Shown here piece by piece: positions 17,848-26,178 of a DNA stretch of 64,000 bases. Positions within the stretch are counted from its first letter, which is position 1; each line of letters starts with the position of its first letter. The position numbers were made by a program, and so were the translations under genes. Origin of the DNA: Lysobacterales bacterium (lineage in GTDB: Bacteria > Pseudomonadota > Gammaproteobacteria > Xanthomonadales > Rhodanobacteraceae); contig JAFKNA010000018.1 in assembly GCA_017305135.1 (NCBI GenBank), positions 17,487 through 81,486 of the forward strand. The letters are read 5' to 3'. The notes under the pieces are model-generated. The model worked only from the letters and a program-made list of their open reading frames with translations. It was not told the origin of the DNA and ran no database searches.

Positions 17848-18957
17848 TCACTCGAAGTCGTCCGCAAAGATGCCATCGCTCGACGCCGGACCGAACAGGT
17901 CGGCGCCCTCCTGCACGACGAATGCCGCGTCCATGCCTCCGGCCACGAGGACCCGGCCGTCGACGAGACGGACGGCCATGGCCGTGTCCCGCGCGCGCGA
18001 CATCCACCCTGCGTCCAGCGAAGTCCCGGTTGCGGGATCGAACAGTTCCGCATCCTGCCGGGCACGATCCTCATCCGCGCCGCCGGCGATCAGCAGGCGG
18101 CCGTCGGCCATCAGCGTGACGGTCGGCGACATGCGGCCGTGGAGGAGCGTACCGCCGTCGCCAAAGCTGCCCGTCACCGGGTCGTAGATCTCGATCCCGC
18201 GCGGATACTGGCTGTTGGCATAGCCTCCGATCATGGCGACCCGGCCGTCGGGAAGCAGGACCGCCCGCGCGTTCACGCGCGCATGCGCCATGCTCCCGGT
18301 TGCGGTGAAGGTTTCGGTGGCGGGGTCGAACACCTCCGCGCTGGCGAGGGCCGCCTCGGTGCTGGCGCCACCGGCCACCAGGAAGCGGCCATCCTCCAGT
18401 CGCACCCCGACGGCCGATTGGCGGCCTTCGAGCAGGGGCGCCGTGGCTGCGAACGTGTTCGATCGCGGGTCCCACACTTCGGCGGCGCTGAAGTCCTCGT
18501 TCGCCCCGCCCGCGACCAGCACGCGCCCGTCGGGGAGTTCGCCGGCGACGAAGGCGACGCGGCCGCGGAGCATCGACCCGGTGGCCTCGAAGGCGCCCGA
18601 GGCCGGATCGTAGAGTTCGGCGCTGGCAAGGAATCCCGAGCGGGTGAAGCCGCCGACGACGAGAACCCGCCCGTCGCCCAGCATGATCGCCGCCGCGGTG
18701 TCGCGCGGCGCGTGCATGGGCGGGCCGGCGATGAAACGGCCTTCCGCAGGCTCGTAGAACTCGGTCGTGGCGAGCCCGTCGTTCTCATCGGCACCACCGG
18801 CGATGAGCACGCGGCCGTCGGCGAGCAGCGTCGCAGTGGCGGACATGCGCGGATGCTGCATCGATCCGGTCGGCGCGAACTGCGCGTTGGCCGCTTCGGG
18901 CATGGCAAGCGCGGCAAGCGACGCCGCAAGGAACAGGATCCATGTCGGGACAGGCAT
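17848..18957 (-). CDS. secreted kelch-like repeat protein with IFADDFE tail
   Basis: This encodes 369 residues. The ATG at 18957 has GGAG six bases upstream; the frame continues far upstream without a stop because of high GC, but the segment before the ATG overlaps the divergent regulator and has no coding character. The signal peptide ends at PEAANA. Seven repeats of about 47 residues follow, with the pattern TGSMxxxRxxATATLLxDGRVLIAGGxxxxxxxxxxELYDPATGxF, a kelch/galactose-oxidase-like beta-propeller. The C-terminus is SSDGIFADDFE, the tail shared by other secreted proteins in the window. It shares a divergent promoter region with the winged-helix/TPR regulator at 19090, which may control it. 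Confidence 0.85.
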   Translation of the reverse strand: MPVPTWILFLAASLAALAMPEAANAQFAPTGSMQHPRMSATATLLADGRVLIAGGADENDGLATTEFYEPAEGRFIAGPPMHAPRDTAAAIMLGDGRVLVVGGFTRSGFLASAELYDPASGAFEATGSMLRGRVAFVAGELPDGRVLVAGGANEDFSAAEVWDPRSNTFAATAPLLEGRQSAVGVRLEDGRFLVAGGASTEAALASAEVFDPATETFTATGSMAHARVNARAVLLPDGRVAMIGGYANSQYPRGIEIYDPVTGSFGDGGTLLHGRMSPTVTLMADGRLLIAGGADEDRARQDAELFDPATGTSLDAGWMSRARDTAMAVRLVDGRVLVAGGMDAAFVVQEGADLFGPASSDGIFADDFE

Positions 18958-19089
18958 ATGCGGCTCCACCGGGGGACGGGAAACCAGCATGCCGCCCGGC
19001 GTTACCGGCGAAGTGTGATTCCGGTAGCATCGGCCTGCCACGCGGGTAGCATCCGCGCGGGATGGCCCAGCGAGGAGGGCGCGGAGCCG

Positions 19090-21435
19090 ATGGCGTCGGT
19101 GCAGTACCACTTCGACTCGTTCCACGTGCTGCCGTCTACGCGGCAGGTCCGGCGTGGCGGGGAAGCCGTGGAACTGCCGCGCCTCGTGTTCGACTGCGCC
19201 CTGTACCTCCTGGAGCACCGCGAGCGGGCCATCGGCCGCGATGAACTGGTCGCCGCGGTCTGGGGCCGGGTGGATGTGGCCGATACGCAGCTGAGCCAGC
19301 TGATCCGGCGCCTGCGCCAGCACCTGGGCGACGATGCCCACCAGCAGAAGTTCGTGCAGACCATCCCCGGCTTCGGCTACCGCTGGGCGGCGCCGGTGTC
19401 GGCCAGCGCGGCAGATGAAGCGGAACCCGAGCCCGCGTCGGCGCCGGTCGAGGGCGACCCGACCGCAGGAGTCGCCGGAAGCTCGCCGGCGCGCCCGCAT
19501 GCTCCACTGCGTGGGAGAGCCTGGCTGGCCCTCGCCGCCGCTGCGGCCTTCGTGCTGGTGTGCGGCGGCATCCTGGCCCGGGTACTGCTTCCCCGCTCCG
19601 GCGCGGAGATTTCGGAGGATCGCGCCATCGTCCTGCCACTCGATGTCGCGGCCTCCGCGACGGACGCCTGGTTGCGCCTCGGCGGCATGGACCTGGTGGC
19701 GCAGCGGCTCCGCTCGGCCGGAATGCTGGTCCCACGGACCGAGAGCATGGTTGCCGCGCTCGATGCCAAGGCCGATTCGCCGCGCGGGAACGAGCGCATC
19801 GCCGCGCTCTTCGGCGCGGAACTCATCGTCAGCGGAACGGTGGAGCATGCGCCGCCCGTGTGGCACGTGAAGCTCGTCGCGAAGCGAGGCGATGACCCGC
19901 CGGAGGCTGGCCAGGCCGAAGATGCCGACGCGATCCGCGCCCTGCACGTGGCGACCGACCGCCTCGCGATTGCGCTCGGTCGCCGCCCGGCACCCGGCCC
20001 CGATGTCGCGGGCGAATCCTGGATTCAGCCCGTACGCGCGGCGATCCTGGCCAACCAGATCGCCACCGCGCGTTCGCTGCTGGACGATGCGCGCGGCCAG
20101 ATGGACGGGATCGAGTGGGCCTACTGGCAGGCGCGCGTCGAGTTCGGTGCGGCTCGGTGGGACGAGGCCGCTTCGCTGCTGGACGACCTGCTGGGCAGCG
20201 AAGAAGCCGTTCGGGATCCCTCCCGGCATGCCAGGATCCTGATCGCGCGGGCCGGCGTGCATATCAGGACCGCGAGTTACGCGGAGGCCGAATCCGCCTT
20301 CGATGCTGCGGCGCGTCTGCTCGCGGCAGGTGGCAGTCCCGCGGAGCACGCGGAAGCCCTGGCAGGGCGGGGTGTCGCGCGTGCGGCCCTCGGCCGGATG
20401 GATGAAGCCCTGGCCGACCTCGGGCAGGCCCGCGGCGAAATGGAGCGCGCGGGAGACACCTACGGCGCGATCCGCGTCGACGCCAACCGCGGCATCTTCG
20501 AACTGGCACGCGATCGCCCGGCCGATGCGCTGCCATGGCTGCAGGATGCCGCGCGCCGGTTCGAGGAATTCGGGGCAGTGGGCCCGGTCCTGTCCACGCT
20601 GGACGCGGTGTCCGATGCGCACGCCATGCTGCTGCAGTGGGACGAGGCGCTGGCCGTCGACGAGCGGCGATGGGCGCTGCGGCAGAAGGCCGACCCGATG
20701 CAGGGTTACCTGATGGGCGTCGACCGCAGCCGCACCCTGCTGGCGGTGGGCCGGCTTGGCGACGCGGAGCAGACCCTCGACACCATCGAGGCGGACTACC
20801 CGGGCATGCGCCGGCCAATTGCCCAGGGCCTCAATGCAATGCGCGCGGAACTGGCATGGGCACGCGGCCGCCACGCCGAGGCACTGCTGCAGGCCCGCCA
20901 GGGACTGGCGGATGCGCCCTGCCGCACCGATGGCTTCCCTTGCGACACGCTGGGCCTTATCTACCAGCGGGCCCTCGTCGCATCGGGTGACATCGACCGC
21001 GAGGCGGTCCCGCCGGTGCTCCGGGACATTCCGCCCGACGAGATTCCCGAGTCCGCCTTCGTCGACGTGGTGCGCGCGGAGTGGGCCGCGGCGCGAGGCG
21101 ACAAAACGGCTGCGGAGGCCAATTTCAGCGCAGGGCTCCGGCGGGCCACCCATGCCGGCACCCCGGCGGACCTGGTGCGGGTAGTGAATGCGTACTCGCG
21201 CTGGCTGATCGGCGAAAAGCGCCTGGACGAGGCCGCGGCCGTGGCCGGCCAGGTGGCCTTCTGGGCCGACCAGGACTTTTCCAGCGCCCTGCTGCAACTG
21301 GAACTCACGCACGCGATCGGCGCGGGCGGCCCCCAGGCCGCAGCCCTTGCCCGCGTGCAGGGGATGGCGGGCGAGCGCGTCGTTCCAGTCGAGCTTGCCG
21401 ACTCCGCCCGTTCGGTGCTGTCGCTGCGCCCTTGA
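19090..21435 (+). CDS. CadC-like membrane-anchored winged-helix regulator with TPR domain
   Basis: This encodes 781 residues from the ATG at 19090 (GGAGG-like sequence at 19072-19078 and a GGAG closer in). Residues about 5-100 are an OmpR/CadC-type winged helix (VELPRLVFDCALYLLEHRER, LSQLIRRLRQHLGD, IPGFGYRW). After a Pro/Ala-rich linker a single transmembrane helix (about 143-165) anchors the protein, so the rest would be periplasmic. Residues ~190-260 resemble the small alpha/beta domain found in such regulators, and ~280-760 are TPR hairpins (for example ARILIARAGVHIRTASYAEAESAFDAAARLL). It presumably senses an envelope signal and binds DNA while membrane-bound. The divergent kelch-protein gene is the obvious target candidate. 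Confidence 0.85.
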   Translation: MASVQYHFDSFHVLPSTRQVRRGGEAVELPRLVFDCALYLLEHRERAIGRDELVAAVWGRVDVADTQLSQLIRRLRQHLGDDAHQQKFVQTIPGFGYRWAAPVSASAADEAEPEPASAPVEGDPTAGVAGSSPARPHAPLRGRAWLALAAAAAFVLVCGGILARVLLPRSGAEISEDRAIVLPLDVAASATDAWLRLGGMDLVAQRLRSAGMLVPRTESMVAALDAKADSPRGNERIAALFGAELIVSGTVEHAPPVWHVKLVAKRGDDPPEAGQAEDADAIRALHVATDRLAIALGRRPAPGPDVAGESWIQPVRAAILANQIATARSLLDDARGQMDGIEWAYWQARVEFGAARWDEAASLLDDLLGSEEAVRDPSRHARILIARAGVHIRTASYAEAESAFDAAARLLAAGGSPAEHAEALAGRGVARAALGRMDEALADLGQARGEMERAGDTYGAIRVDANRGIFELARDRPADALPWLQDAARRFEEFGAVGPVLSTLDAVSDAHAMLLQWDEALAVDERRWALRQKADPMQGYLMGVDRSRTLLAVGRLGDAEQTLDTIEADYPGMRRPIAQGLNAMRAELAWARGRHAEALLQARQGLADAPCRTDGFPCDTLGLIYQRALVASGDIDREAVPPVLRDIPPDEIPESAFVDVVRAEWAAARGDKTAAEANFSAGLRRATHAGTPADLVRVVNAYSRWLIGEKRLDEAAAVAGQVAFWADQDFSSALLQLELTHAIGAGGPQAAALARVQGMAGERVVPVELADSARSVLSLRP

Positions 21436-21975
21436 CGGATCATCACGGCAGCGCCGGGCTGCCCTGCGGGAGCGGACATTCGCTTGGGGAATTTCCGATC
21501 GAGGCAGCGCCGTCGGCGAAGGCCTTGACCCATCCTGATTGCGTAATGTTGCTCGAAGAGCAAGATGGATCCCGGCTTTCGCCGGGATGACGGCAAAGCG
21601 GGGCCCGGGATGGGGCCAGAACGGGTTTTGGCGCCAGAGCGGGCTTCCGGGTGGCGCCATGGCGGGCTTGTTGGGGCGTCGCCTCCGGAACCTCTGGACA
21701 CATCGTCATTCCGGCGAAGGCCGGGTCCCGGCGCCTTTGCAAGCTGTTGAAGGCGCTGGATTCGCGCTGTCGGGCGCCTTCGCCGCCGCGGCGAGCAACA
21801 GCGGCCGGGCGGGAGCCCTGCCCTTGCAGGGTGGCGCCAACGAAATCCGTGCCGCCGCTGGCGCCCGGCACCTACCAGGCTACCGCGAGACTACCCCGTC
21901 GCTACGGTCGCGGCATGGCGGATGGCCGGTGCCGGTGCAGTATCCGGCCACAGCCCATCGATTCGAGGAGGTCCC
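21436..21975. repeat. 540-base gene-free gap with GGATCCCGGCTTTCGCCGGGATGACG-type repeats
   Basis: No reading frame here has coding character. GATCCCGGCTTTCGCCGGGA at about 21566-21585 forms a hairpin, and an inverted relative lies at 21706-21737 (CGTCATTCCGGCGAAGGCCG). The two copies face each other across ~130 bases. This family is widely scattered in proteobacterial intergenic DNA. Confidence 0.65.
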
Positions 21976-23535
21976 ATGCGTGCCCTTTCCGCACTTCTGG
22001 CCGGCATCAGCTTCGCCTGCCTTGCGCTGCACCCCGGCAGCGCCGCCTCGGCGCCGGTGCCGACACAAATCGCCGTTCCTGCCGATGCGGCGGACTGCTC
22101 GGCCGTTCCGGGCGCCGTGGTGCATGACGACGGCACCTATGAGAGCGGCTTCGGCGGCTGGTTCAAGACCGTCGACACCTCCGAATTCGTGGACCGCTTC
22201 GATCCGCCGGTCCGCCCCTCCACACTGGATGCCGTCTGCGTGGCCTTCGCCGTGCAGGGCCCGGAGATCACGGATTTCCAGTTCAACGTGCGGATCTATG
22301 CCATGGACGGCCCGGATGGCGCGCCCGGCACCCTGCTCGGCGAAGTGCCGGCCACGCTGCCCCAGATCGCCCCGTACGAATACGGCGCGCAGGGCGCATT
22401 CTTCCGCGTCGACATCTCGATGCTCAACCTCGTCCTCAACGACGAGGTGTACGTGGGCGTGGAATGGAATGACATGGCGTATCCGGGCAGCATGATCAAC
22501 ATCGCCTCGGACGCCGAGTCCGGCGGACCGCTGGCCGGCGGCTACCACCGCAACACCTTCACGCCCTGGACGCCACTCTACTTCTCATTTCTCTCGTCCT
22601 ACCGCGCCCTGCTGATCCGCACCATCGCGCGCGCGCCGAAACCAATCCTCGCCGTCGAGCGGAACAAGGTGGAGACGATCGACCACTGCGCCGCCAACCC
22701 GGAACAGGGCAATGGCGTCGCGGAACCGGGAGAGGAAATCGACCTGCAGGTCCCGGTGCTCGCCAGCGCCGGCGGCTTCGGCGGAGTGACCCTGCGCCTT
22801 GCGCTGCCCGCCCCGCCGGGTGTGCAGTACAGGATCTCCGACTCCGCGTTGGGCTCGATCGCCGAAGGCGCGAGCGCCACCGGCCTGCTGCGCATTGCGC
22901 TGGAGCCCGGCGTCCAATGCATGCAGGACATCGAGCTTCTCCTGCAGATGGACAGCGACCAAGGCACCTTCTACTCGACCTTCCCGCTGGAAGTCGGCCG
23001 CAGCGCGAAGGAATACGGACCCGCCGTCCTGCCGCTGAAGATTCCGGAGCCGGACGAGGAGGGCATCGAATCTTCGATTCAGATACCGACGGGCGGCAAC
23101 GTCGAGGAGCTTGCCGTGTCGGTCAGGCTCAAGCACTACACCGTGGGCGATATCATCCTGCGCCTGCGCAGCCCGTCGGGAACGGTGATCACCCTGCTCG
23201 ACCGCCCGGGCTATCCGCCATTTCCGGGTTGCGAGAACGAGGTCAACTCCATCTTCTTCATGGACGGCGAGGCGGATCCCGAGGACGTGTGCGACCCCGA
23301 CGGCGGCATGTGGCCGGCATATCTGGTCGGGCCGACCGAACCGCTGGCCACGTTCGCCGGTGAAGACATGCAGGGCACCTGGACGCTGATTACGGCCGAT
23401 GTCAGCAGCGGCAACACCGGCGCGCTGGAGGACTGGTCGCTCCACCTGACGCCGGCGCCTTCGGACGCGTGCTCCATCTGCGGAGCCGCAGGCAACGAGG
23501 CCATCTTCGCCAACGGCTTCGACGCCGGGCCGTGA
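21976..23535 (+). CDS. secreted protein with proprotein-convertase P domain and IFANGFD tail
   Basis: This encodes 519 residues. The ATG at 21976 has GAGGAGG directly upstream. The signal peptide is MRALSALLAGISFACLALHP, with cleavage near GSAASA. The N-terminal half (about 45-230) is a beta-rich domain with Trp/Gly motifs; the middle (240-345) looks like a CARDB/Ig-like strand-rich domain. Residues about 365-495 are a P/Homo B domain: a start like SIQIPTGGNVEELAVSV, DIILRLRSPSGTVITLLDRPG and the end GTWTLITADVSSGNTGALEDWSLHLTP. P domains usually follow subtilisin-like or metalloproteases, but no protease domain is present. The C-terminal NEAIFANGFDAGP is the shared tail. The stop overlaps the next gene's GTG. 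Confidence 0.85.
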   Translation: MRALSALLAGISFACLALHPGSAASAPVPTQIAVPADAADCSAVPGAVVHDDGTYESGFGGWFKTVDTSEFVDRFDPPVRPSTLDAVCVAFAVQGPEITDFQFNVRIYAMDGPDGAPGTLLGEVPATLPQIAPYEYGAQGAFFRVDISMLNLVLNDEVYVGVEWNDMAYPGSMINIASDAESGGPLAGGYHRNTFTPWTPLYFSFLSSYRALLIRTIARAPKPILAVERNKVETIDHCAANPEQGNGVAEPGEEIDLQVPVLASAGGFGGVTLRLALPAPPGVQYRISDSALGSIAEGASATGLLRIALEPGVQCMQDIELLLQMDSDQGTFYSTFPLEVGRSAKEYGPAVLPLKIPEPDEEGIESSIQIPTGGNVEELAVSVRLKHYTVGDIILRLRSPSGTVITLLDRPGYPPFPGCENEVNSIFFMDGEADPEDVCDPDGGMWPAYLVGPTEPLATFAGEDMQGTWTLITADVSSGNTGALEDWSLHLTPAPSDACSICGAAGNEAIFANGFDAGP

Positions 23536-24260
23536 CCTGCGGCTTCACCAGGCGCGCCGTACGCATCATCCTGGCGTTCGCACTATCCGCTTCGTGCCCC
23601 GTCACGGCGCACGAAGCGGGCGGCGCGCTGGGCGCATGGCCGCTGGGCCTCATCGGACCCGCCCCTGTCGGCCATATCAAGGTCGAAACTCTCCCCTTCT
23701 TCGACAACAACACGACTGCAGGCGGCACCGACACGATCAACCGGCTTCCCGGCTCCTGCATCTCCCGGGAGCACCTTGGCGGGCCGGAACGCATCTACCG
23801 CCTCACCCTGCACCAGGAAGCGGGCATGCTCTTCACGGTCATCCCGCAAACCCCGGAGTACGACCCCGCCATCTATCTCACCGACGCAAGCGGAAGCGGG
23901 GAGCAATGCCTCGCCGGCGCCGACGCGCACGGGCCCGGACAGCGTGAAACCTTCGCCTTCGGCAGCGCCTTCGTACCGGGAGAGACGTATTACCTGTACA
24001 TCGACAGCATCCACGACGCGGCCACCGATGCGGCGGGAGCGGCCGGTCCGTATCGGCTGGAGATCACCACGCAATTGCTGGTGGGCCCGCAGGTGGGTCC
24101 AGCGAGCGCGGGCCGACCGGAGTCCAGCGCGGCGGCACTCGCGTTTCCCTCCGGGCGTCAGGCGCTGAACCGGGGCAGCGTCGAACGATGTTGCCGTCTG
24201 CGCCTCAAGAGCGCCGAGCCGGAGCTCGGCGCTCCCGGGAAGGCACCCGATCCCGCGTGA
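23532..24260 (+). CDS. secreted protein, translationally coupled to the P-domain protein
   Basis: This encodes 242 residues starting at a GTG (23532) that overlaps the upstream TGA in a GTGA, so translation is probably coupled. The signal peptide (RRAVRIILAFALSASCPVTA) leads into a beta-rich domain: FFDNNTTAGGTDTINRLPGSC, ERIYRLTLHQEAGMLFTVIPQTPEYDPAIYLTDASGSGEQCLAGAD and FVPGETYYLYIDS. This is the layout of bacterial pre-peptidase C-terminal (PPC)-like domains, about residues 50-190. The last ~50 residues are low complexity. There is no catalytic motif. With its partner it may form a secreted or surface complex. Confidence 0.75.
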   Translation: MTCGFTRRAVRIILAFALSASCPVTAHEAGGALGAWPLGLIGPAPVGHIKVETLPFFDNNTTAGGTDTINRLPGSCISREHLGGPERIYRLTLHQEAGMLFTVIPQTPEYDPAIYLTDASGSGEQCLAGADAHGPGQRETFAFGSAFVPGETYYLYIDSIHDAATDAAGAAGPYRLEITTQLLVGPQVGPASAGRPESSAAALAFPSGRQALNRGSVERCCRLRLKSAEPELGAPGKAPDPA

Positions 24261-24276
24261 TGTCGCTCGAGTTCCG

Positions 24277-24711
24277 TTACGCCGCCTTGCGCAGCGCACT
24301 CCACCCTGCGCTGGACGCCGCGACGAGCAGCTCGTCCAGGCGATCCGCCCAGCGCTGCAGCGCCACAGCACGTTCGTCGAACCGTTCGGCGCGGTCGTAA
24401 ACACCGTGCACGCCCTTGGGGCGATGATTCAGACACAGCTCCGCTACCTCCATCGGCACGCCTCCCATTTCAGAAAGCTGCGTCCGGACCGTTCGGCGCA
24501 GATCGTGGATCAGCAACCCCTCGGGCCAGCGCTCGACGGTCGCCAGTGCCTGGTTGAGCGCGGATGCTGAAACCGGCTTGATTCCACCGCTGCGGCTGGA
24601 AGGCAGCACCCATTCCGAGTGGCCCGCCAGCGTCCGCAGTTCGCAAAGCCATGTGCGCGGCGTACCGCCGGCATCAGCGCGGCCATCGGCTGCCAAGACA
24701 TGCCGCTTGAT
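24277..24711 (-). pseudogene. tyrosine recombinase (phage-type integrase), C-terminal remnant
   Basis: About 145 codons of the catalytic C-terminus of a P4/lambda-type integrase survive: SEWVLPS, then LLIHDLRRTVRTQL (the HxxR box), LCLNHRPKGVHGVYDRAE with the third-box His and the Tyr nucleophile, and a C-terminal helix. The N-terminal arm-binding and core-binding regions and the first catalytic Arg are missing. The remnant is fused in frame, without a stop, to the tail of a broken HigA antitoxin, so the junction near 24711 is a deletion or recombination scar. It cannot be an active recombinase. Confidence 0.8.
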
Positions 24712-25063
24712 GCCAAGCAGGCTATCCGTTGGGAGGCCGAGATTCTTGTGCAGTTCGCGGACCATTTTGATCGTCAGGCCGCGCTTCCGGTTCAGGACTT
24801 CGTACACGCGGTTCGGTTCCCGATGGATGGAACGAGATCCTTCACCGACAGCCCGCCCTGCTCCATGCGGAATCGAATCGCTTCGATGAGGTCAGGCGCA
24901 TCGATAGGGTAGCGTCTGGCTTCATAGGCCTCGACCAGCGTCAGCATCACATCGAAGGGTCGCCGTCCTTCGTGCCAGACTCCGGCTCGGCATCGAAGTA
25001 GGCGGACAGCTCCCGCAGGGCGGCGTCGTAATCGCTTTCGGTGTGTATCGGGCGGATGTTCAT
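24712..25063 (-). pseudogene. HigA-type antitoxin, broken by two frameshifts
   Basis: Starting at the ATG at 25061-25063, the first ~35 codons read MNIRPIHTESDYDAALRELS...FDAEPESGTKDGD, the typical HigA N-terminus, then a stop appears. The family sequence continues in another frame (DVMLTLVEAYEARRYPIDAPDLIEAIRFRMEQ, about 24840-24955) and, after a second shift near 24812, in a third (YEVLNRKRGLTIKMVRELHKNLGLPTDSLLG). The helix-turn-helix is thus split across frames. The final part runs in frame into the integrase remnant. HigA would neutralise the HigB RNase and repress its own operon; this copy cannot be made as one protein. Confidence 0.82.
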
Positions 25064-25144
25064 GGAGCCTCCACGGTCGCTGCATCGACCTTGTCATATT
25101 CGGCGTGCGTACCGATAACTTGATGTAGACAGCCCGGGTTGAAT
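25060..25144 (-). pseudogene. HigB-type toxin, 3' remnant
   Basis: About 20 recognisable codons survive in the frame ending TGA at 25060-25062: HQVIGTHAEYDKVDAATVEAP. This matches the HigB/RelE-type ending (VGTHAEYDxIDA). The stop overlaps the ATG of the higA remnant (ATGA), the usual higBA arrangement. The rest of the toxin gene is missing. Confidence 0.65.
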
Positions 25145-25195
25145 CCACCTTCCTCCGCGTGCAGCGATGTTTAATTGCCTCCGTCCCTTTTTACC

Positions 25196-25592
25196 CGGCA
25201 TCCCGCATCGACATGGCCTTGAACACTTCTCCTCGTTTGGCCCTTCACCCCAGGTCGGCGGCTACTACGGCCTCCGCTGACTTCTCGCTCCGGCTCAGCG
25301 CCGTCGGACTTTCATCCACGAGGCGAGATCTCCCCGGGTAAGAACGTACTCCTTCACTGCACGACCGCCGGATCTACGCCACCTCGCCTTGATCACGAGA
25401 GCTTCGCGGTCTTTGGCCCGCTCGCCCTGCTTGGCAGCGACTTCTATCCGGTTCTTGTCCATCGGCCCGCAGCTTCGCTCCGCGCTTCCTCCCCACGGTC
25501 GGTCTCCCTTCCGCGTTGCGCTTCGCTTCACTCGCCGTGATCAGCTTGTGGGAGGACTTGCACCTCCAAGAGTGCGCCCGTGCCGGGCGCAC
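25196..25592 (-). mobile_element. 5' fragment of a probable group IIC intron
   Basis: On the minus strand the segment begins GTGCG at 25592, the group II 5' consensus, as GTGCGCCCGGCACGGGCGC, a perfect hairpin, then GGAGGTGCAAGTCCTCC, another hairpin, followed by ~350 bases of structured, GC-rich sequence with no stop-free maturase gene. It abuts the T-tract of a terminator hairpin, the known insertion target of class C introns. The reverse transcriptase gene and domains V-VI are absent; the truncated end meets the higB remnant. A small open frame (25295-25531) inside is taken as intron RNA. The assignment comes from recognition of the 5' end and target, not a database match. Confidence 0.58.
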
Positions 25593-25593
25593 C

Positions 25594-25626
25594 AAAAAAA
25601 AGCCCGGCGTATCAGCCGGGCTTTTT
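25594..25626. terminator. bidirectional Rho-independent terminator
   Basis: AGCCCGGC (25601-25608), loop GTATCA, GCCGGGCT (25615-25622). On the minus strand it is followed by eight T (25601-25594), and on the plus strand by five T (25622-25626). It terminates the secreted-protein gene at 25646-26149 and is the landing site of the intron fragment. Confidence 0.92.
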
Positions 25627-25645
25627 ATCTCTAGAGTAGTAGCAC

Positions 25646-26149
25646 TTAGTCGACAGAGAAATTCTGCAGTGAAACTGGGAGGTTGGGGGTCACATTGATC
25701 GAGAATCCACCTTCCAGTGGCATTGCGCCTTCAGCAGCACGAAGGCCCGACAAAATCACATAATATGTCGTGCCGGCGGTATAGCGCGCGGGGTCCAGAG
25801 TCAGCGTGGTCGAGGCCTCTCCCGTGGCCAAGCTTTGGATCGGAGCCGGCGGGGCAACGGAACAACCCGTTGTAACAAAAAGCCCCCATCCCCAATCCGG
25901 GGTAGCCGTTACAGTAAAGGAGCCGTCGACGTTATCACCGGCAACGAAAGACCAAACCTTCTGGCCAGCCTCGTTTGCCAAACTATAGGGCCCAATAACT
26001 TCGATTCCCCCACCGGCGCCAACTGTAGTGCCGTTGAGCACATTAGGGGCGCTTACAGTCGTCATTTCATCACATGCCGGCGGAGCGGCGTAAGCTGACG
26101 CAGCAAAGAACAGTGATCCTACTGCGGCCACACAGAGCTTATTAATCAT
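25646..26149 (-). CDS. small secreted protein of unknown function
   Basis: This encodes 167 residues. The ATG at 26149 (MINKLCVAAV) is preferred to the GTG at 26158 because GAGGAG lies eight bases before the ATG and would overlap the GTG. The signal peptide ends at ASAYA. The mature region is beta-rich and resembles a bacterial PPC-like or fibronectin-like sandwich: GPYSLANEAGQKVWSFVAGDNVDGSFTVTATPDWGWGLFV and TLDPARYTAGTTYYVILSG. GC content is visibly lower than in the chromosomal genes around it. It is 29 bases downstream of the gene at 26179-26892, probably one transcript ending at the terminator at 25594-25626. Confidence 0.78.
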   Translation of the reverse strand: MINKLCVAAVGSLFFAASAYAAPPACDEMTTVSAPNVLNGTTVGAGGGIEVIGPYSLANEAGQKVWSFVAGDNVDGSFTVTATPDWGWGLFVTTGCSVAPPAPIQSLATGEASTTLTLDPARYTAGTTYYVILSGLRAAEGAMPLEGGFSINVTPNLPVSLQNFSVD

Positions 26150-26178
26150 TTGTGTCACTCCTCACTAGAAATTCTTTC

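Noticed and set aside
18958-21660. Upstream part of the 1270-codon minus-strand frame that contains the kelch protein.
   Set aside because: The part beyond the ATG at 18957 is antisense to the winged-helix/TPR gene, and the signal peptide begins at that ATG.
25295-25531. Small minus-strand open frame (78 codons).
   Set aside because: It lies within the putative intron RNA, whose sequence is constrained by hairpins, so the frame is probably incidental.
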